The position numbers and the translations under genes were made by a program. The notes under the pieces are model-generated. The model was not told the DNA's origin. It searched no databases and worked only from the letters and a program-made list of their open reading frames with translations. Shown piece after piece: positions 7,141 to 15,250 of a stretch of DNA of 33,971 nt. The DNA comes from MVYY01 sp012517575 (lineage in GTDB: Bacteria > Bacteroidota > Bacteroidia > Bacteroidales > Paludibacteraceae), in contig JAVLUG010000002.1 in the NCBI GenBank assembly GCA_031629035.1, forward strand, positions 1 through 33,971, in the 5' to 3' direction. Every line of letters starts with the position of its first letter. Within the stretch, counting starts at the first letter, position 1.

Positions 7141-7323
7141 ACAATCAGGAAAAAATAAATGATTAAAAATGTCTTATCGTAAAATCTCAGGACAAATTTA
7201 CGGGATAATTTTCAATTTCCACGCATAAGAGTTCAAAAACAAAAATTGAATTCCTTTGGTAAAAGGAGATTCATTTCTCAGCAATTAAATTTTCCCATAA
7301 CCAATCGGCTTTAATTCAAAATC

Positions 7324-7346
7324 AAAAAAACACGGAGGAATCCGTT
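7324..7346 (-). terminator. Terminator of the SemiSWEET gene
   Basis: On the minus strand an ACGGA/TCCGT stem with a 4-nt loop is followed by G and seven T, immediately after the SemiSWEET stop codon. Confidence 0.65.
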
Positions 7347-7356
7347 GCACAAAATT

Positions 7357-7638
7357 TTAAATGGAAAGTTTATCTATTCCTTTCAGCGTGTTGGTCAATT
7401 TCATTATAAAAATATAGGTAATGGGAATGAGCGAAAGACCGTTTGCCCAAATCAGCGGGCCGTCTTTCAACATGATTCCGTAAACGAGCCATAGTGTAAT
7501 ACACACTACAACAATGCAATACATAGTGAGTGAAATGCTGTGTGTATCTTTTGTCCTAAAAACTTTTATGGCTTGCGGAAACTGGTTGAGTACCGACAAA
7601 AGAGAAGCAAGTGAACCTACAATTTGAAGTGAAGTCAT
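7357..7638 (-). CDS. SemiSWEET-type sugar transporter
   Basis: 93 residues with three transmembrane helices (~5-22, ~37-56, ~63-83) and the PQ-loop signature QFPQAIKVFRTKDTHSIS (residues 18-35). A W-xx-YG pair in helix 2 and WANGLSLIP with the substrate-binding Asn in helix 3 follow. SemiSWEETs dimerise to form a facilitative sugar channel in the inner membrane. Length is standard for the family. It stands alone with its own terminator, divergent from metK. Confidence 0.85.
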   Translation of the reverse strand: MTSLQIVGSLASLLSVLNQFPQAIKVFRTKDTHSISLTMYCIVVVCITLWLVYGIMLKDGPLIWANGLSLIPITYIFIMKLTNTLKGIDKLSI

Positions 7639-7696
7639 TAGAATAAACGTTTAAATTAATTTGAAGGCAAATTTAGTAAAAACAAATATTTTTACT

Positions 7697-7704
7697 TAAC
7701 TTTG
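7697..7704 (+). promoter_or_regulatory. Probable -7 box (TAACTTTG) of metK
   Basis: It matches the Bacteroidetes TAnnTTTG element. A weak TTTA lies 21 bp upstream. The inferred transcript would begin about 7711, just ahead of the riboswitch-like leader. Confidence 0.55.
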
Positions 7705-7716
7705 CAGTCAAATTTT

Positions 7717-7768
7717 ACTGGTGGAAAGATTTGGGATGCTTGCAACCACGAAAAAAAATGCTAAAATT
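7717..7768 (+). promoter_or_regulatory. Probable SAM-II-like riboswitch in the metK leader
   Basis: The segment shows GTGG (7721-7724) pairing with CCAC (7746-7749), a conserved-looking GATTTGGG-N3-CTTGCAACCAC core, an A-rich joining strand and GCTAAAA (7760-7766). The order GATTT / TTGCAA / A-rich / GCTAAAA matches my memory of SAM-II aptamers, including those ahead of methionine genes in Bacteroidetes. The pseudoknot pairing is weaker than in alphaproteobacterial examples. Another TCCAC at 7818-7822 could compete for the P1 strand, giving a possible switch. SAM would repress metK, its own synthetase. Confidence 0.55.
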
Positions 7769-7867
7769 GCGAACAATTTGTTTTCTTCTTTTTTCGACTG
7801 GCCTACATTTTCCCCTCTCCACTTCTGGTAGAAAGTTAACGAAATCATTAACAAATTATTAAAAATC

Positions 7868-9151
7868 ATGGCTTATTTATTTTCATCTGAGTCCGTTTCT
7901 GAAGGACATCCAGATAAAGTTGCCGATCAGATATCGGATGCCTTACTGGATAATTTTTTAGCCCTTGACCGAGAATCGAAAGTTGCCTGCGAAACTTTGG
8001 TAACCACAGGTCAGGTAATTATTGCCGGAGAAGTGAAAACTACTGCTTATGTTGATGTGCAGTCAGTGGCAAGAAGAGTAATCAATAAAATTGGCTATAC
8101 CAAAAGCGATTATATGTTTGATGGAAATGCGTGTGGCATCCTTTCGGCGCTGCACGATCAGTCTCCCGACATCAATAGGGGCGTTGAACGTGAAGATCCT
8201 ATGGATCAAGGCGCCGGCGACCAAGGCATGATGTTTGGCTATGCCTGCAACGAAACGGCTAATTTAATGCCTATTGCTCTTGATTTGGCGCATGCTCTTG
8301 TCAGTGAACTTGCAAAAATTCGCAAGGAAGGGAGTCAAATGACTTATCTTCGTCCTGATGCCAAGTCGCAAGTTACCATTGAATATGACGACAACAATCG
8401 TCCGGTGAAAGTACACACTATTGTGGTTTCTACCCAACATGATGAGTTTGTTCAAGCTGACGAAAATAAAAGCAAGGAAGAAGCCGACAACGAAATGATA
8501 GCCGTCATTCGCCGGGATGTTGAAAACATTCTGATTCCGCGCATAAAAAATCTCGATCCTCAATTTGCCGAATTGTTTAAAGATGATTTCATTTTGCATG
8601 TGAATCCTACCGGAAAATTTGTTATCGGAGGTCCGCATGGTGATACCGGCTTGACAGGAAGAAAAATTATTGTGGATACTTATGGAGGTAAAGGTGCACA
8701 CGGTGGAGGCGCTTTTTCAGGCAAGGATCCGTCGAAAGTTGACCGTTCTGCCGCTTATGCAGCCCGACACATAGCCAAAAACATGGTAGCTGCCGGTGTG
8801 GCGGATGAAGTGCTGGTTCAGGTGTCGTACGCTATTGGTGTTGCCAAGCCGATGAATTTGTATATCAATACTTTTGGTACTGCAAGAGTGAATTTGAGCG
8901 ACAGCGAAATTGCCAAAACAATAGAAAAACTTTTCGATATGCGGCCAAAAGCCATTGAAGAACGGTTAAAACTTCGAAATCCCATTTATGAAGAAACGGC
9001 TTCTTATGGTCACATGGGAAGGACCCCCGTGGAAGTAAAGAAATATTTCAAAGATGGAAATGGTAATGAAATTTCACAAATCGTGGAGCTTTTCACATGG
9101 GAAAAACTGGATAAGGTGGAAGAAATTAAAGCTGCTTTCCATTTACAGTAA
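7868..9151 (+). CDS. metK: S-adenosylmethionine synthetase
   Basis: A 427-residue enzyme making SAM from ATP and methionine. Conserved blocks in order are SESVSEGHPDKVADQISDA (substrate and metal loop), GAGDQGMMFGYA (the MetK hexapeptide-type signature), NPTGKFVIGGPHGDTGLTGR, and YGGKGAHGGGAFSGKDPSKV, the glycine-rich P-loop-like motif. It is longer than E. coli MetK (384) by the insert typical of Bacteroidetes (around residues 155-215). ATG 7868 directly precedes the SESVSEGHPDK motif, so the start is secure. A leader of ~155 nt with a riboswitch-like fold precedes it. Confidence 0.97.
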   Translation: MAYLFSSESVSEGHPDKVADQISDALLDNFLALDRESKVACETLVTTGQVIIAGEVKTTAYVDVQSVARRVINKIGYTKSDYMFDGNACGILSALHDQSPDINRGVEREDPMDQGAGDQGMMFGYACNETANLMPIALDLAHALVSELAKIRKEGSQMTYLRPDAKSQVTIEYDDNNRPVKVHTIVVSTQHDEFVQADENKSKEEADNEMIAVIRRDVENILIPRIKNLDPQFAELFKDDFILHVNPTGKFVIGGPHGDTGLTGRKIIVDTYGGKGAHGGGAFSGKDPSKVDRSAAYAARHIAKNMVAAGVADEVLVQVSYAIGVAKPMNLYINTFGTARVNLSDSEIAKTIEKLFDMRPKAIEERLKLRNPIYEETASYGHMGRTPVEVKKYFKDGNGNEISQIVELFTWEKLDKVEEIKAAFHLQ

Positions 9152-9173
9152 TTTCGACATTGTGGTCCCTAAA

Positions 9174-9215
9174 TAAAAAAACGTCCCGTAGTTCAAATTT
9201 CGGGACGTTTTTTTT
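9174..9215. terminator. Bidirectional terminator between metK and the SPOR gene
   Basis: ACGTCCCG (9181-9188) and CGGGACGT (9201-9208) form an 8-bp stem flanked by an A-run and a T-run. It serves metK on the plus strand and the convergent SPOR gene on the minus strand. Confidence 0.85.
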
Positions 9216-9238
9216 GATCGAATTGATCAAATTTCAAT

Positions 9239-9739
9239 TTATTTCTGAATAAGCACCCAAGCATCGGGGAAGCGGTCTTGCAATTCGTTGATACGGGCAT
9301 GTGCCTGATTGTAATCGTTGTAGGAATTGATAAGAACTCGATACATTCCCTGTTCATTCACCACAATGACTGCATTGTTTCCTTCACTGTTGAGTGTTCG
9401 TTGCAGCCCTTTGGCATTCGACTGATTTTTAAAACTTCCTACTACTACATGATACCTGTAGTTCATGGCTGCCTGATTGGTTTCACCATCGGCAAGGCTA
9501 AAACTTTCTTTACGTGTAATTTCCGGTACATTGGTTGTGCTACTTGCTGAAGTTTGACTATCAGAAGGCTGAGTAACGATAACGGGAGCAGTCGTTTTTG
9601 CTTGATCAGTGGAAGAAGTAGCTGCTTTCGTATTGGCTCCTGGAATTTCGGCAATTTTCTGTTTCGATTTGCAGGCGGGAAGCGCAACAATCAGAAGTGA
9701 TGAAAGAAATAAAACCTGAATAATTTTCTTGGATTTCAT
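9239..9739 (-). CDS. SPOR-domain lipoprotein
   Basis: 166 residues with a lipoprotein signal peptide ending LIVALPAC (Cys ~23). A low-complexity Ala/Thr/Ser/Gln linker (~35-75) follows, then a C-terminal SPOR domain (~92-166: YRYHVVVGSFKNQSNA, then a YRVLINSYNDYNQAHARI repeat half). SPOR domains bind denuded peptidoglycan at division septa, so this protein probably sits on an outer- or inner-membrane anchor and reaches into the periplasm at constriction sites. It is monocistronic, convergent with metK. Confidence 0.85.
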   Translation of the reverse strand: MKSKKIIQVLFLSSLLIVALPACKSKQKIAEIPGANTKAATSSTDQAKTTAPVIVTQPSDSQTSASSTTNVPEITRKESFSLADGETNQAAMNYRYHVVVGSFKNQSNAKGLQRTLNSEGNNAVIVVNEQGMYRVLINSYNDYNQAHARINELQDRFPDAWVLIQK

Positions 9740-10056
9740 GATGAACTGTTTTATTTGATTAGTCTTGATAGATTCCTGTTATTTAATATGCAAAGATGAA
9801 AAGAAAAAAGTAGATAAACAATAGTCATTTAACACTTTTAATAAAAAATTGATGAGTTGGTGCGAGACTTTCTTTTTTTGATTTCTTTTTTTGAGTTGTG
9901 TTGGTTTTATACAAATGAATCTTTCGATTGAAACAGATGAAAAGGAAAGTTTTTCAGATAAAAAATGGCAACATCCTAAACAAAAGAAATGGTTTGTTGT
10001 TATAAAAGTAAAAAACGAAAAGAATCAAATTAGTACTAACCATAAAAAAATTTATT
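9740..10056. other. 317-bp divergent intergenic region (SPOR lipoprotein / sod)
   Basis: AT-rich, with poly-T runs around 9870-9895. It must hold promoters for both flanking genes, but no clear TTTG-N19-TAnnTTTG pair was found. A 67-codon open frame here overlaps the sod start in another frame and is not credible. Confidence 0.4.
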
Positions 10057-10632
10057 ATGAAATTTCAATTGCCCGAATTACCTTATGCTCCTAATGCTTT
10101 GGAGCCGGTTATCAGTGAAAGAACCATCAGTTTCCATTACGGGAAGCATCATCTGACTTATGTTAACAATACCAATAATCTGGTTGTGGGGACAGAATTT
10201 GAGAATTCCGATTTGGAAACAATAGTAAAAAAAGCAACGGGGCCACTTTTTAATAATGCCGCTCAAATCTGGAATCATAACTTCTATTTTTTGTCGCTGA
10301 CACCCGACAAGGGTACCAAACCAAGCGATAAACTGCTGAAAGCTATTGAAGCCGAATGGAGTTCGCTCGATAACTTTAAGAATGAATTTAACAAAGCAGC
10401 AACAGCTCTTTTTGGATCGGGTTGGGCTTGGCTGGTAAAGGATAACACAGGGAAACTTTCGATTGTAAATGAAAGCAATGCCGGCAATCCAATGACAAAA
10501 AATTTATCCCCCATTCTCACTTTTGACGTTTGGGAACATGCTTATTATCTCGATTATCAGAACCGTAGAGCCGATTATGTGGCAGCTTTATGGGATTTGG
10601 TAAACTGGAGCATTGTTTCAGACCGATTTTGA
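10057..10632 (+). CDS. sodB: Superoxide dismutase, Fe-type (Fe/Mn family)
   Basis: A 191-residue cytoplasmic enzyme converting superoxide to oxygen and hydrogen peroxide. The metal ligands are visible: His27 (SFHYGKHH), His74 (QIWNHNFYF), and Asp157 and His161 (FDVWEHAYYLDY). Gln70 in the AAQIWNH block is the position and residue typical of Fe-SOD, whereas Mn-SODs place the Gln elsewhere. GSGWAWL (~120-126) and the C-terminal YLDYQNRRADY are family hallmarks. Many Bacteroidales enzymes are cambialistic, so Mn use is possible. The gene is monocistronic with a strong terminator. Confidence 0.95.
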   Translation: MKFQLPELPYAPNALEPVISERTISFHYGKHHLTYVNNTNNLVVGTEFENSDLETIVKKATGPLFNNAAQIWNHNFYFLSLTPDKGTKPSDKLLKAIEAEWSSLDNFKNEFNKAATALFGSGWAWLVKDNTGKLSIVNESNAGNPMTKNLSPILTFDVWEHAYYLDYQNRRADYVAALWDLVNWSIVSDRF

Positions 10633-10663
10633 TGACTGCTGAAAAGGAACTACATTTTTTTGT

Positions 10664-10700
10664 AAAAACCGGTTTTTTAAAAATAAAGCCGGTTTTTTCT
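10664..10700 (+). terminator. sodB terminator
   Basis: AAAAACCGG (10664-10672) and CCGGTTTTT (10689-10697) pair over 9 bp and are followed by a T-rich tail. Confidence 0.75.
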
Positions 10701-10773
10701 TTGTGCATAAGTATTTAAGGGTAACTTAAAAAGCAAATAAAGTATTCGTTTTGCTAAAAAATCATAGAAATCA

Positions 10774-10803
10774 TTTGATTATTTCTTAAATAAATTATCT
10801 TTG
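10774..10803 (+). promoter_or_regulatory. Bacteroidetes-type promoter of the small membrane protein-OmpH pair
   Basis: TTTG (10774-10777), 18-bp spacer, TATCTTTG (10796-10803). It fits the -33/-7 consensus. The predicted start near 10810 explains why the ATG at 10830, and not an upstream TTG at 10806, begins the gene. Confidence 0.75.
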
Positions 10804-10829
10804 CATTGCAATTTATATTGAAAGTAGTT

Positions 10830-11069
10830 ATGTTTTACACCGTTATACTAACATTGTTTGTTGTTTTTATCTCCATTCTGTTATTGGGATTTCGTATTTT
10901 TTTCTTTAAAGATGGAAAATTTCCCAACATACATATTGGAGGAAGCCAAGCCATGCAAAAAAGAAAAATTGGTTGTGCCACAACCCAAGACCGGGAGGCT
11001 CAACAAAATTTGGATAAGAAAATCAATATTACTCATTTAGTGAAAGAAATTTCTGATCAAATAAATTAA
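10830..11069 (+). CDS. Small single-pass membrane protein of unknown function
   Basis: 79 residues. A hydrophobic helix (~2-24) is followed by FFKDGKFPNIHIGGSQAMQKRKIGCATTQDREAQ. The GKFPxxHIGGxxAMxKxxIxCAxxQDREA block recurs in uncharacterised small Bacteroidetes membrane proteins, as I recall, so this is a conserved family and not a chance ORF. The single Cys in IGCATTQDRE could bind a ligand or metal. It lies 19 bp before the OmpH-like gene and shares its promoter. No function is assigned. Confidence 0.65.
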   Translation: MFYTVILTLFVVFISILLLGFRIFFFKDGKFPNIHIGGSQAMQKRKIGCATTQDREAQQNLDKKINITHLVKEISDQIN

Positions 11070-11088
11070 TAGAAAATACCAGCCGGAT

Positions 11089-11697
11089 ATGAAAAAATTC
11101 TTACTTATTTCAAACGTCGTTCTGTTTATTGCCGTAATTGTTCTGTTTATTCTGTTCTTTCATTCAAAGTCAACTTGCACCGAAAGTTTCCCATTGGCCA
11201 AAAGAGACACGCTTAATGCGCATAATTTGCCCATTGCCTACATCAATGTCGATTCATTGCTGTTGAAATATCAGTTTGCAAAAGATGCCAACGAATCTTT
11301 GATCAAAAAGCAGGAAGATTCCCGCTTAACCATTAATTCGAGGGCTCGGGAATTGCAGGGAGAAATGAATGAATTTCAAAGAAAGCTCGAGAACAATGCT
11401 TTTCTCAGCCGAGAACGAGCCGAGCAAGAACATACCCGTTTGCTGAAAAAGCAGCAGGAATTGCAAAATTTGGATGGACAGCTCACTCAGCAGTTAATGC
11501 AGGAGCAACAGAAAATGAGTGAAGAATTGCGCGATACCATTAATGCTTTCTTGAAAGAGTATAACAAAGACGGAAAATATCAGCTTATACTCAGCAATAC
11601 CGCCGGCGATAATATTCTCTTTGCTGCTAAAGGATATGATATTACCGACGAAGTGGTAAAGTTGTTGAACGAACGATGCGCACAGAAAAAGAAGTAA
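11089..11697 (+). CDS. OmpH/Skp-family periplasmic chaperone-like protein
   Basis: 202 residues with an N-terminal hydrophobic segment (~4-25) that is a signal or anchor. The Skp/OmpH entry motif IAYINVDSLLLKY (~49-61) follows, then a long Lys/Glu/Gln-rich coiled coil (~70-155) and a C-terminal NKDGKYQLILSNTAGDNILFAAKGYDIT block that returns to the head domain. Skp holds unfolded outer-membrane proteins in the periplasm. A true lipoprotein Cys is absent, so it may stay membrane-tethered. It is probably co-transcribed with the small membrane protein gene upstream. Confidence 0.85.
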   Translation: MKKFLLISNVVLFIAVIVLFILFFHSKSTCTESFPLAKRDTLNAHNLPIAYINVDSLLLKYQFAKDANESLIKKQEDSRLTINSRARELQGEMNEFQRKLENNAFLSRERAEQEHTRLLKKQQELQNLDGQLTQQLMQEQQKMSEELRDTINAFLKEYNKDGKYQLILSNTAGDNILFAAKGYDITDEVVKLLNERCAQKKK

Positions 11698-11720
11698 AAA
11701 ATACTATCTACTTAATTATC

Positions 11721-11753
11721 AAAAAAATATCCTACGAAAGTAGGATTTTTTTT
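11721..11753. terminator. Bidirectional terminator between ompH-like and ackA
   Basis: ATCCTAC / GTAGGAT around a GAAA tetraloop (11729-11746), with an A-run before and T8 after. It serves the convergent genes on both strands. Confidence 0.85.
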
Positions 11754-11850
11754 GATTTTTCCACAGAGTCAATCTCGAGAAGACTGAAATGAAAAGGAAA
11801 ATTAAATTTCGTCTTTGTCAGCAACGATAAACTTTCAAGCAAAGATCCGT

Positions 11851-13062
11851 TTATTTCTTTTTCATCTCTTCAATGATTTTCATAGTGTCTGATGCAATCA
11901 TAAATTCTTCATCGGTTGGAATTACTGCTACTTTCACTTTTGAGCCGGCAGAACTTATAAGTGCTTCTTTTCCCCGAGCTGATGCATTTGCTTCTTCATC
12001 AATTTCTACACCAAGATAAGTCAGTCCTTTCATTATCTTCTGTCTGGTTGAGGCCTGATTTTCTCCTACTCCTCCCGTGAAAACAATTAAATCTACGCCA
12101 TTGAGGGACGCAACATAAGCCCCGATATATTTTTTTATCCGGTATTCATACATGTCCAGAGCCAATTTTGCTCTTTCATTGCCATTGGCAATGGCAGTCT
12201 CAATGTCGCGCATGTCAGAGGAAATGCCCGAAACACCCAATACGCCGCTATGTTTATTGAAAAGGGTGGACAGCGCAGAAGGCCCTATCATTTCTTTTTC
12301 CATAAGAAAAGTGGCAATTCCCAAATCTACGTCTCCGGAGCGGGTGCCCATCATCAAACCTTCCAATGGTGTAAATCCCATGGAAGTATCAATTGATTTT
12401 CCGTTTTCGATAGCCGTAATTGAAGCTCCATTTCCCAAGTGCACCGTAATAATTTTTGTCCGGTTGTAATCCATATTCAAAAATTCGCATGCCCGATGTG
12501 AAACGTAGCGATGGCTGGTGCCATGAAACCCATATCGGCGAATGCCGTATTTGGTGTAAAGTGAATAAGGAATGGGATACATGAAGGCATATTCCGGCAT
12601 TGTTTGATGAAATGCCGTGTCGAAAACTGCTACTTGCGGAACAGTTGGCAATAATTCGCTTATAGCGCTTATGCCCGCCAAATTTGGTGGGTTGTGCAAA
12701 GGAGCAATATCGATGCATTCTTCTATTTTTTTGATCACTTCGTTGGTAATCAGAACGCTCGAATTGAACTTTTCTGCGCCGTGAACTACTCGATGTCCCA
12801 CTGCATCTATTTCTTCCAGCGATTTAATGCAGCCATGCTTTGCACTGGTAAGAACTCCCAGTATGTATTCAATAGCTGTTTGATGTTCCAGCACCTCACC
12901 TTCCAGAATCACTGTTTGATGATCTTGACGGATATGTTTCAGAAAAGAGCCTTTCATTCCGATTTTTTCTACTCCTCCCGAACCCAGTACTTTGTTGTTT
13001 TCCAAATCGAGCAATCTGTATTTTACGGAGGAACTTCCGCAATTCAACACCAAAATTTTCAT
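11851..13062 (-). CDS. ackA: Acetate kinase
   Basis: A 403-residue ASKHA kinase interconverting acetyl phosphate + ADP and acetate + ATP, the last step of acetate fermentation. MKILVLNCGSSSVKY is the N-terminal phosphate-1 signature. RYGFHGTSHRYVSHRA, HLGNGASITAIENGKS, TPLEGLMMGTRSGDVD and VFTGGVGENQASTR follow in the family order. Length is typical. It is the last gene of the pta-dehydrogenase-ackA operon, 14 bp after the dehydrogenase. Confidence 0.97.
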   Translation of the reverse strand: MKILVLNCGSSSVKYRLLDLENNKVLGSGGVEKIGMKGSFLKHIRQDHQTVILEGEVLEHQTAIEYILGVLTSAKHGCIKSLEEIDAVGHRVVHGAEKFNSSVLITNEVIKKIEECIDIAPLHNPPNLAGISAISELLPTVPQVAVFDTAFHQTMPEYAFMYPIPYSLYTKYGIRRYGFHGTSHRYVSHRACEFLNMDYNRTKIITVHLGNGASITAIENGKSIDTSMGFTPLEGLMMGTRSGDVDLGIATFLMEKEMIGPSALSTLFNKHSGVLGVSGISSDMRDIETAIANGNERAKLALDMYEYRIKKYIGAYVASLNGVDLIVFTGGVGENQASTRQKIMKGLTYLGVEIDEEANASARGKEALISSAGSKVKVAVIPTDEEFMIASDTMKIIEEMKKK

Positions 13063-13076
13063 TTTTTTCTCCCTCC

Positions 13077-14033
13077 TTATTTTAAGATATTGCCGGATTC
13101 ATCATATTCGTAAAATCCTTTGCCTTTTTTTACTCCAAAATGTTTTGCTCGTGAAAGACGCAACAAAACAGGTGAAGGTTTGTATTTCTGATTTCCGTAT
13201 TCCTGATAAAGATTCTCCATGAGTTTGACAATTTTTTCGATTCCCATTTGATCGGCCGTTCTGAAAACTCCCAAACGATGACCAAAACCGACGGTAAGAA
13301 CTTTGTCTATATCTTCAACGTTGGAAATTCCTTCCATTAACATCTCACAAGCTTCATTTAGTTCAATCAAAAACAAACGAATACTCACCAGACCTGCCGA
13401 TTCGGCAACGGCTACGTATTGATGATTGATCAAACGCGCAAACTGACAAATTTTTTCGTAAGTTTCGTCGGAAGTATAAAGTCCTCTTACAATTTCGATT
13501 ATATTTGATCCTGGAACATTGGAAAGGAAATGAAGGCCAATGCAACGTTCCTTATACTGCAATTCGGATGCAAGTTCGGTGATAACGACAGTGGAAACAT
13601 TGGAAGCAATAATGGCTTGAGGAGACAACACTTTTTCGAGTTGAAGAAAAACTTCTTTTCTTTCTTCTACGTGTCTTTCACCCGTTTGGTCGTCGTAGCG
13701 GACCGCTTCAATAACAAAATCGCAACCGGTAAAATCTTTATATTTTGTTGTTCCCTGTACACGGCTAAGAGCAATTTTTTTCTCGTTTTCGGTCAATCCC
13801 CAGTTCTGAATTCTTTTGTTCAATTTTCTTTCAATCCGGGTGAAAGCATTGGCAATTTTCTCTTCTGTAGGTTCCAAAAAAACAACTTCTATTCCGTTAA
13901 GCAAAGCAATGGTAGCAATAGCGCTTCCTTCGTTACCACAACCGACTACTCCGATTTTTGAAAACAAAGTACGCCGGCGGCTTCTTTTACTCAGACCATA
14001 TTTTTCTATTGGTTCAATAATGGGTTGTGACAT
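13077..14033 (-). CDS. 3-hydroxyacyl/3-hydroxybutyryl-CoA dehydrogenase-like protein
   Basis: 318 residues. After a ~25-residue basic leader comes a Rossmann NAD domain (GVVGCGNEGSAIA, 28-40; the usual GxGxMG is GCGNEG) and then the 3HCDH C-domain ending KGKGFYEYDESG. His168 (GLHFLSN) and Glu180 (IIEIV) match the catalytic His/Glu pair. The usual HFFNP is HFLSN, and the position of the conserved active-site Asn (FxxNR) is Ile218 in GLVSIRLF. The substrate may therefore differ from a classic hydroxybutyryl-CoA enzyme. I recall similar proteins in other Bacteroidales with the same SAGLVSxR variant, so it is a subfamily and not a decaying gene. It lies between pta and ackA, suggesting a link to acyl-CoA fermentation. 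Confidence 0.8.
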   Translation of the reverse strand: MSQPIIEPIEKYGLSKRSRRRTLFSKIGVVGCGNEGSAIATIALLNGIEVVFLEPTEEKIANAFTRIERKLNKRIQNWGLTENEKKIALSRVQGTTKYKDFTGCDFVIEAVRYDDQTGERHVEERKEVFLQLEKVLSPQAIIASNVSTVVITELASELQYKERCIGLHFLSNVPGSNIIEIVRGLYTSDETYEKICQFARLINHQYVAVAESAGLVSIRLFLIELNEACEMLMEGISNVEDIDKVLTVGFGHRLGVFRTADQMGIEKIVKLMENLYQEYGNQKYKPSPVLLRLSRAKHFGVKKGKGFYEYDESGNILK

Positions 14034-14059
14034 AATTTTTTATAACGTGTGAAAAAACT

Positions 14060-15058
14060 TTATTTTATGGCCAAATTGGCAGTAATGGCAATCATATGAA
14101 CAATATCTTCTACCGAACAGCCTCGTGAAAGATCATTGACAGGAGCTGCCATTCCTTGCAGTATCGGTCCAACGGCTTCTGCCCCGCCAAAGCGTTCGAC
14201 TAATTTGTATCCTATATTTCCCGACTGAAGATCCGGAAAAATCAATACATTTGCTTTTCCTGCAACCGGACTTTCTGGCGCTTTTCGATGGGCAACCGAT
14301 GGTACAATTGCTGCATCCGCCTGAAGTTCCCCGTCAATAAGAAGTTGGGGTTCCATTTCTCGCGCAAGACGGGTGGCTTTAACCACCTTTTCGACCAATT
14401 CATGACTTGCACTGCCTTTGGTGGAGAAACTCAGCATGGCTATGCGAGGCTCTATTCCGGCAACTTGGCGAGTTGTTTTAGCCGTACAAACTGCAATTTG
14501 AGCTAATTCTTCAGCTGTTGGATTGGGATTGACGGCACAATCGGCAAAAACAAATAAACCGTTTTCACCGTATTGAGGAGTTTTGGTAAACATGAGGATT
14601 GCGCCGGAAACGACCTGAATGCCGGGTAACGTTTTGATTATTTGAAACGCCGGACGAAGCACGTCTCCCGTAAAATTCCGAGCTCCAGCAAGTTCGCCGT
14701 CCGCATCTCCGTTTTTAATCATCAGACAGGCAAAATAAAGCGGATTTTTCGTCAAGTCTTCAGCTTCGCGGTAAGTTATGCCTTTGTTTTTTCGGATGTT
14801 ATACAACAAGTCTGAATATTCTGATCTTTTGGAACTTGTTTCAGGATCAATAATTTCAGCTTCAGAAATATAATTCAAATGCAAATCGGATGCTGTTTTC
14901 AGTATTTTATCCTCTTTTCCCAATAAAATCAAGTGAGCAGCCTTTTCTTTTAATATTATGTCGGCAGCCTGCAAAGTGCGAATTTCATCACCTTCGGGCA
15001 ATACGATTCGTTTAATATTTGCTTTTGCACGCTCTAATATTTTATTCAATAGATCCAT
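14060..15058 (-). CDS. pta: Phosphate acetyltransferase
   Basis: Pta converts acetyl-CoA + phosphate to acetyl phosphate + CoA, feeding AckA. The short (332-residue) single-domain form is set at ATG 15058 (MDLLNKILERAKANIKRIVL). The open frame extends 32 codons further upstream, but a promoter lies inside that stretch. Family motifs are RIVLPEGDEIRTLQAADI, LAGARNFTGDVLRPAFQII, FADCAVNPNPTAEELAQIA, MLSFSTKGSASHELVEKV and ANVLIFPDLQSGNIGYKL. It is the first gene of the operon with the dehydrogenase (26-bp gap) and ackA. Confidence 0.95.
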   Translation of the reverse strand: MDLLNKILERAKANIKRIVLPEGDEIRTLQAADIILKEKAAHLILLGKEDKILKTASDLHLNYISEAEIIDPETSSKRSEYSDLLYNIRKNKGITYREAEDLTKNPLYFACLMIKNGDADGELAGARNFTGDVLRPAFQIIKTLPGIQVVSGAILMFTKTPQYGENGLFVFADCAVNPNPTAEELAQIAVCTAKTTRQVAGIEPRIAMLSFSTKGSASHELVEKVVKATRLAREMEPQLLIDGELQADAAIVPSVAHRKAPESPVAGKANVLIFPDLQSGNIGYKLVERFGGAEAVGPILQGMAAPVNDLSRGCSVEDIVHMIAITANLAIK

Positions 15059-15124
15059 TTTTGATAAATAATCTTCTCTAAAATTTGTGTAAACAAAAAA
15101 ATACTTTTTTACTTTTGAGCAATA

Positions 15125-15154
15125 CAAAAGTATCCAAAAAAAATGGAATTGCAA
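15125..15154 (-). promoter_or_regulatory. Promoter of the pta operon
   Basis: On the minus strand TTG (15154-15152), 19-bp spacer, TACTTTTG (15132-15125). The -7 box fits TAnnTTTG and the spacing is canonical. It gives a ~60-nt leader before ATG 15058. Confidence 0.65.
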
Positions 15155-15250
15155 TGTAGAGATGGCAATTTATAATTTTTTATTTTTGCTTAGCAGTTGA
15201 ATTTCCTTGTCAAAGAGATTATTCTTCAAAAAAGCAGAAAAATATTTTGT

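Noticed and set aside
9891..10094. 67-codon plus-strand frame before sodB
   Set aside because: It overlaps the sodB start in another frame, is Lys-rich low complexity, and has no ribosome site.
15059..15154. Longer N-terminus of Pta (32 extra codons)
   Set aside because: The extension spans a well-spaced promoter and is hydrophobic and unlike Pta. ATG 15058 matches the family start.
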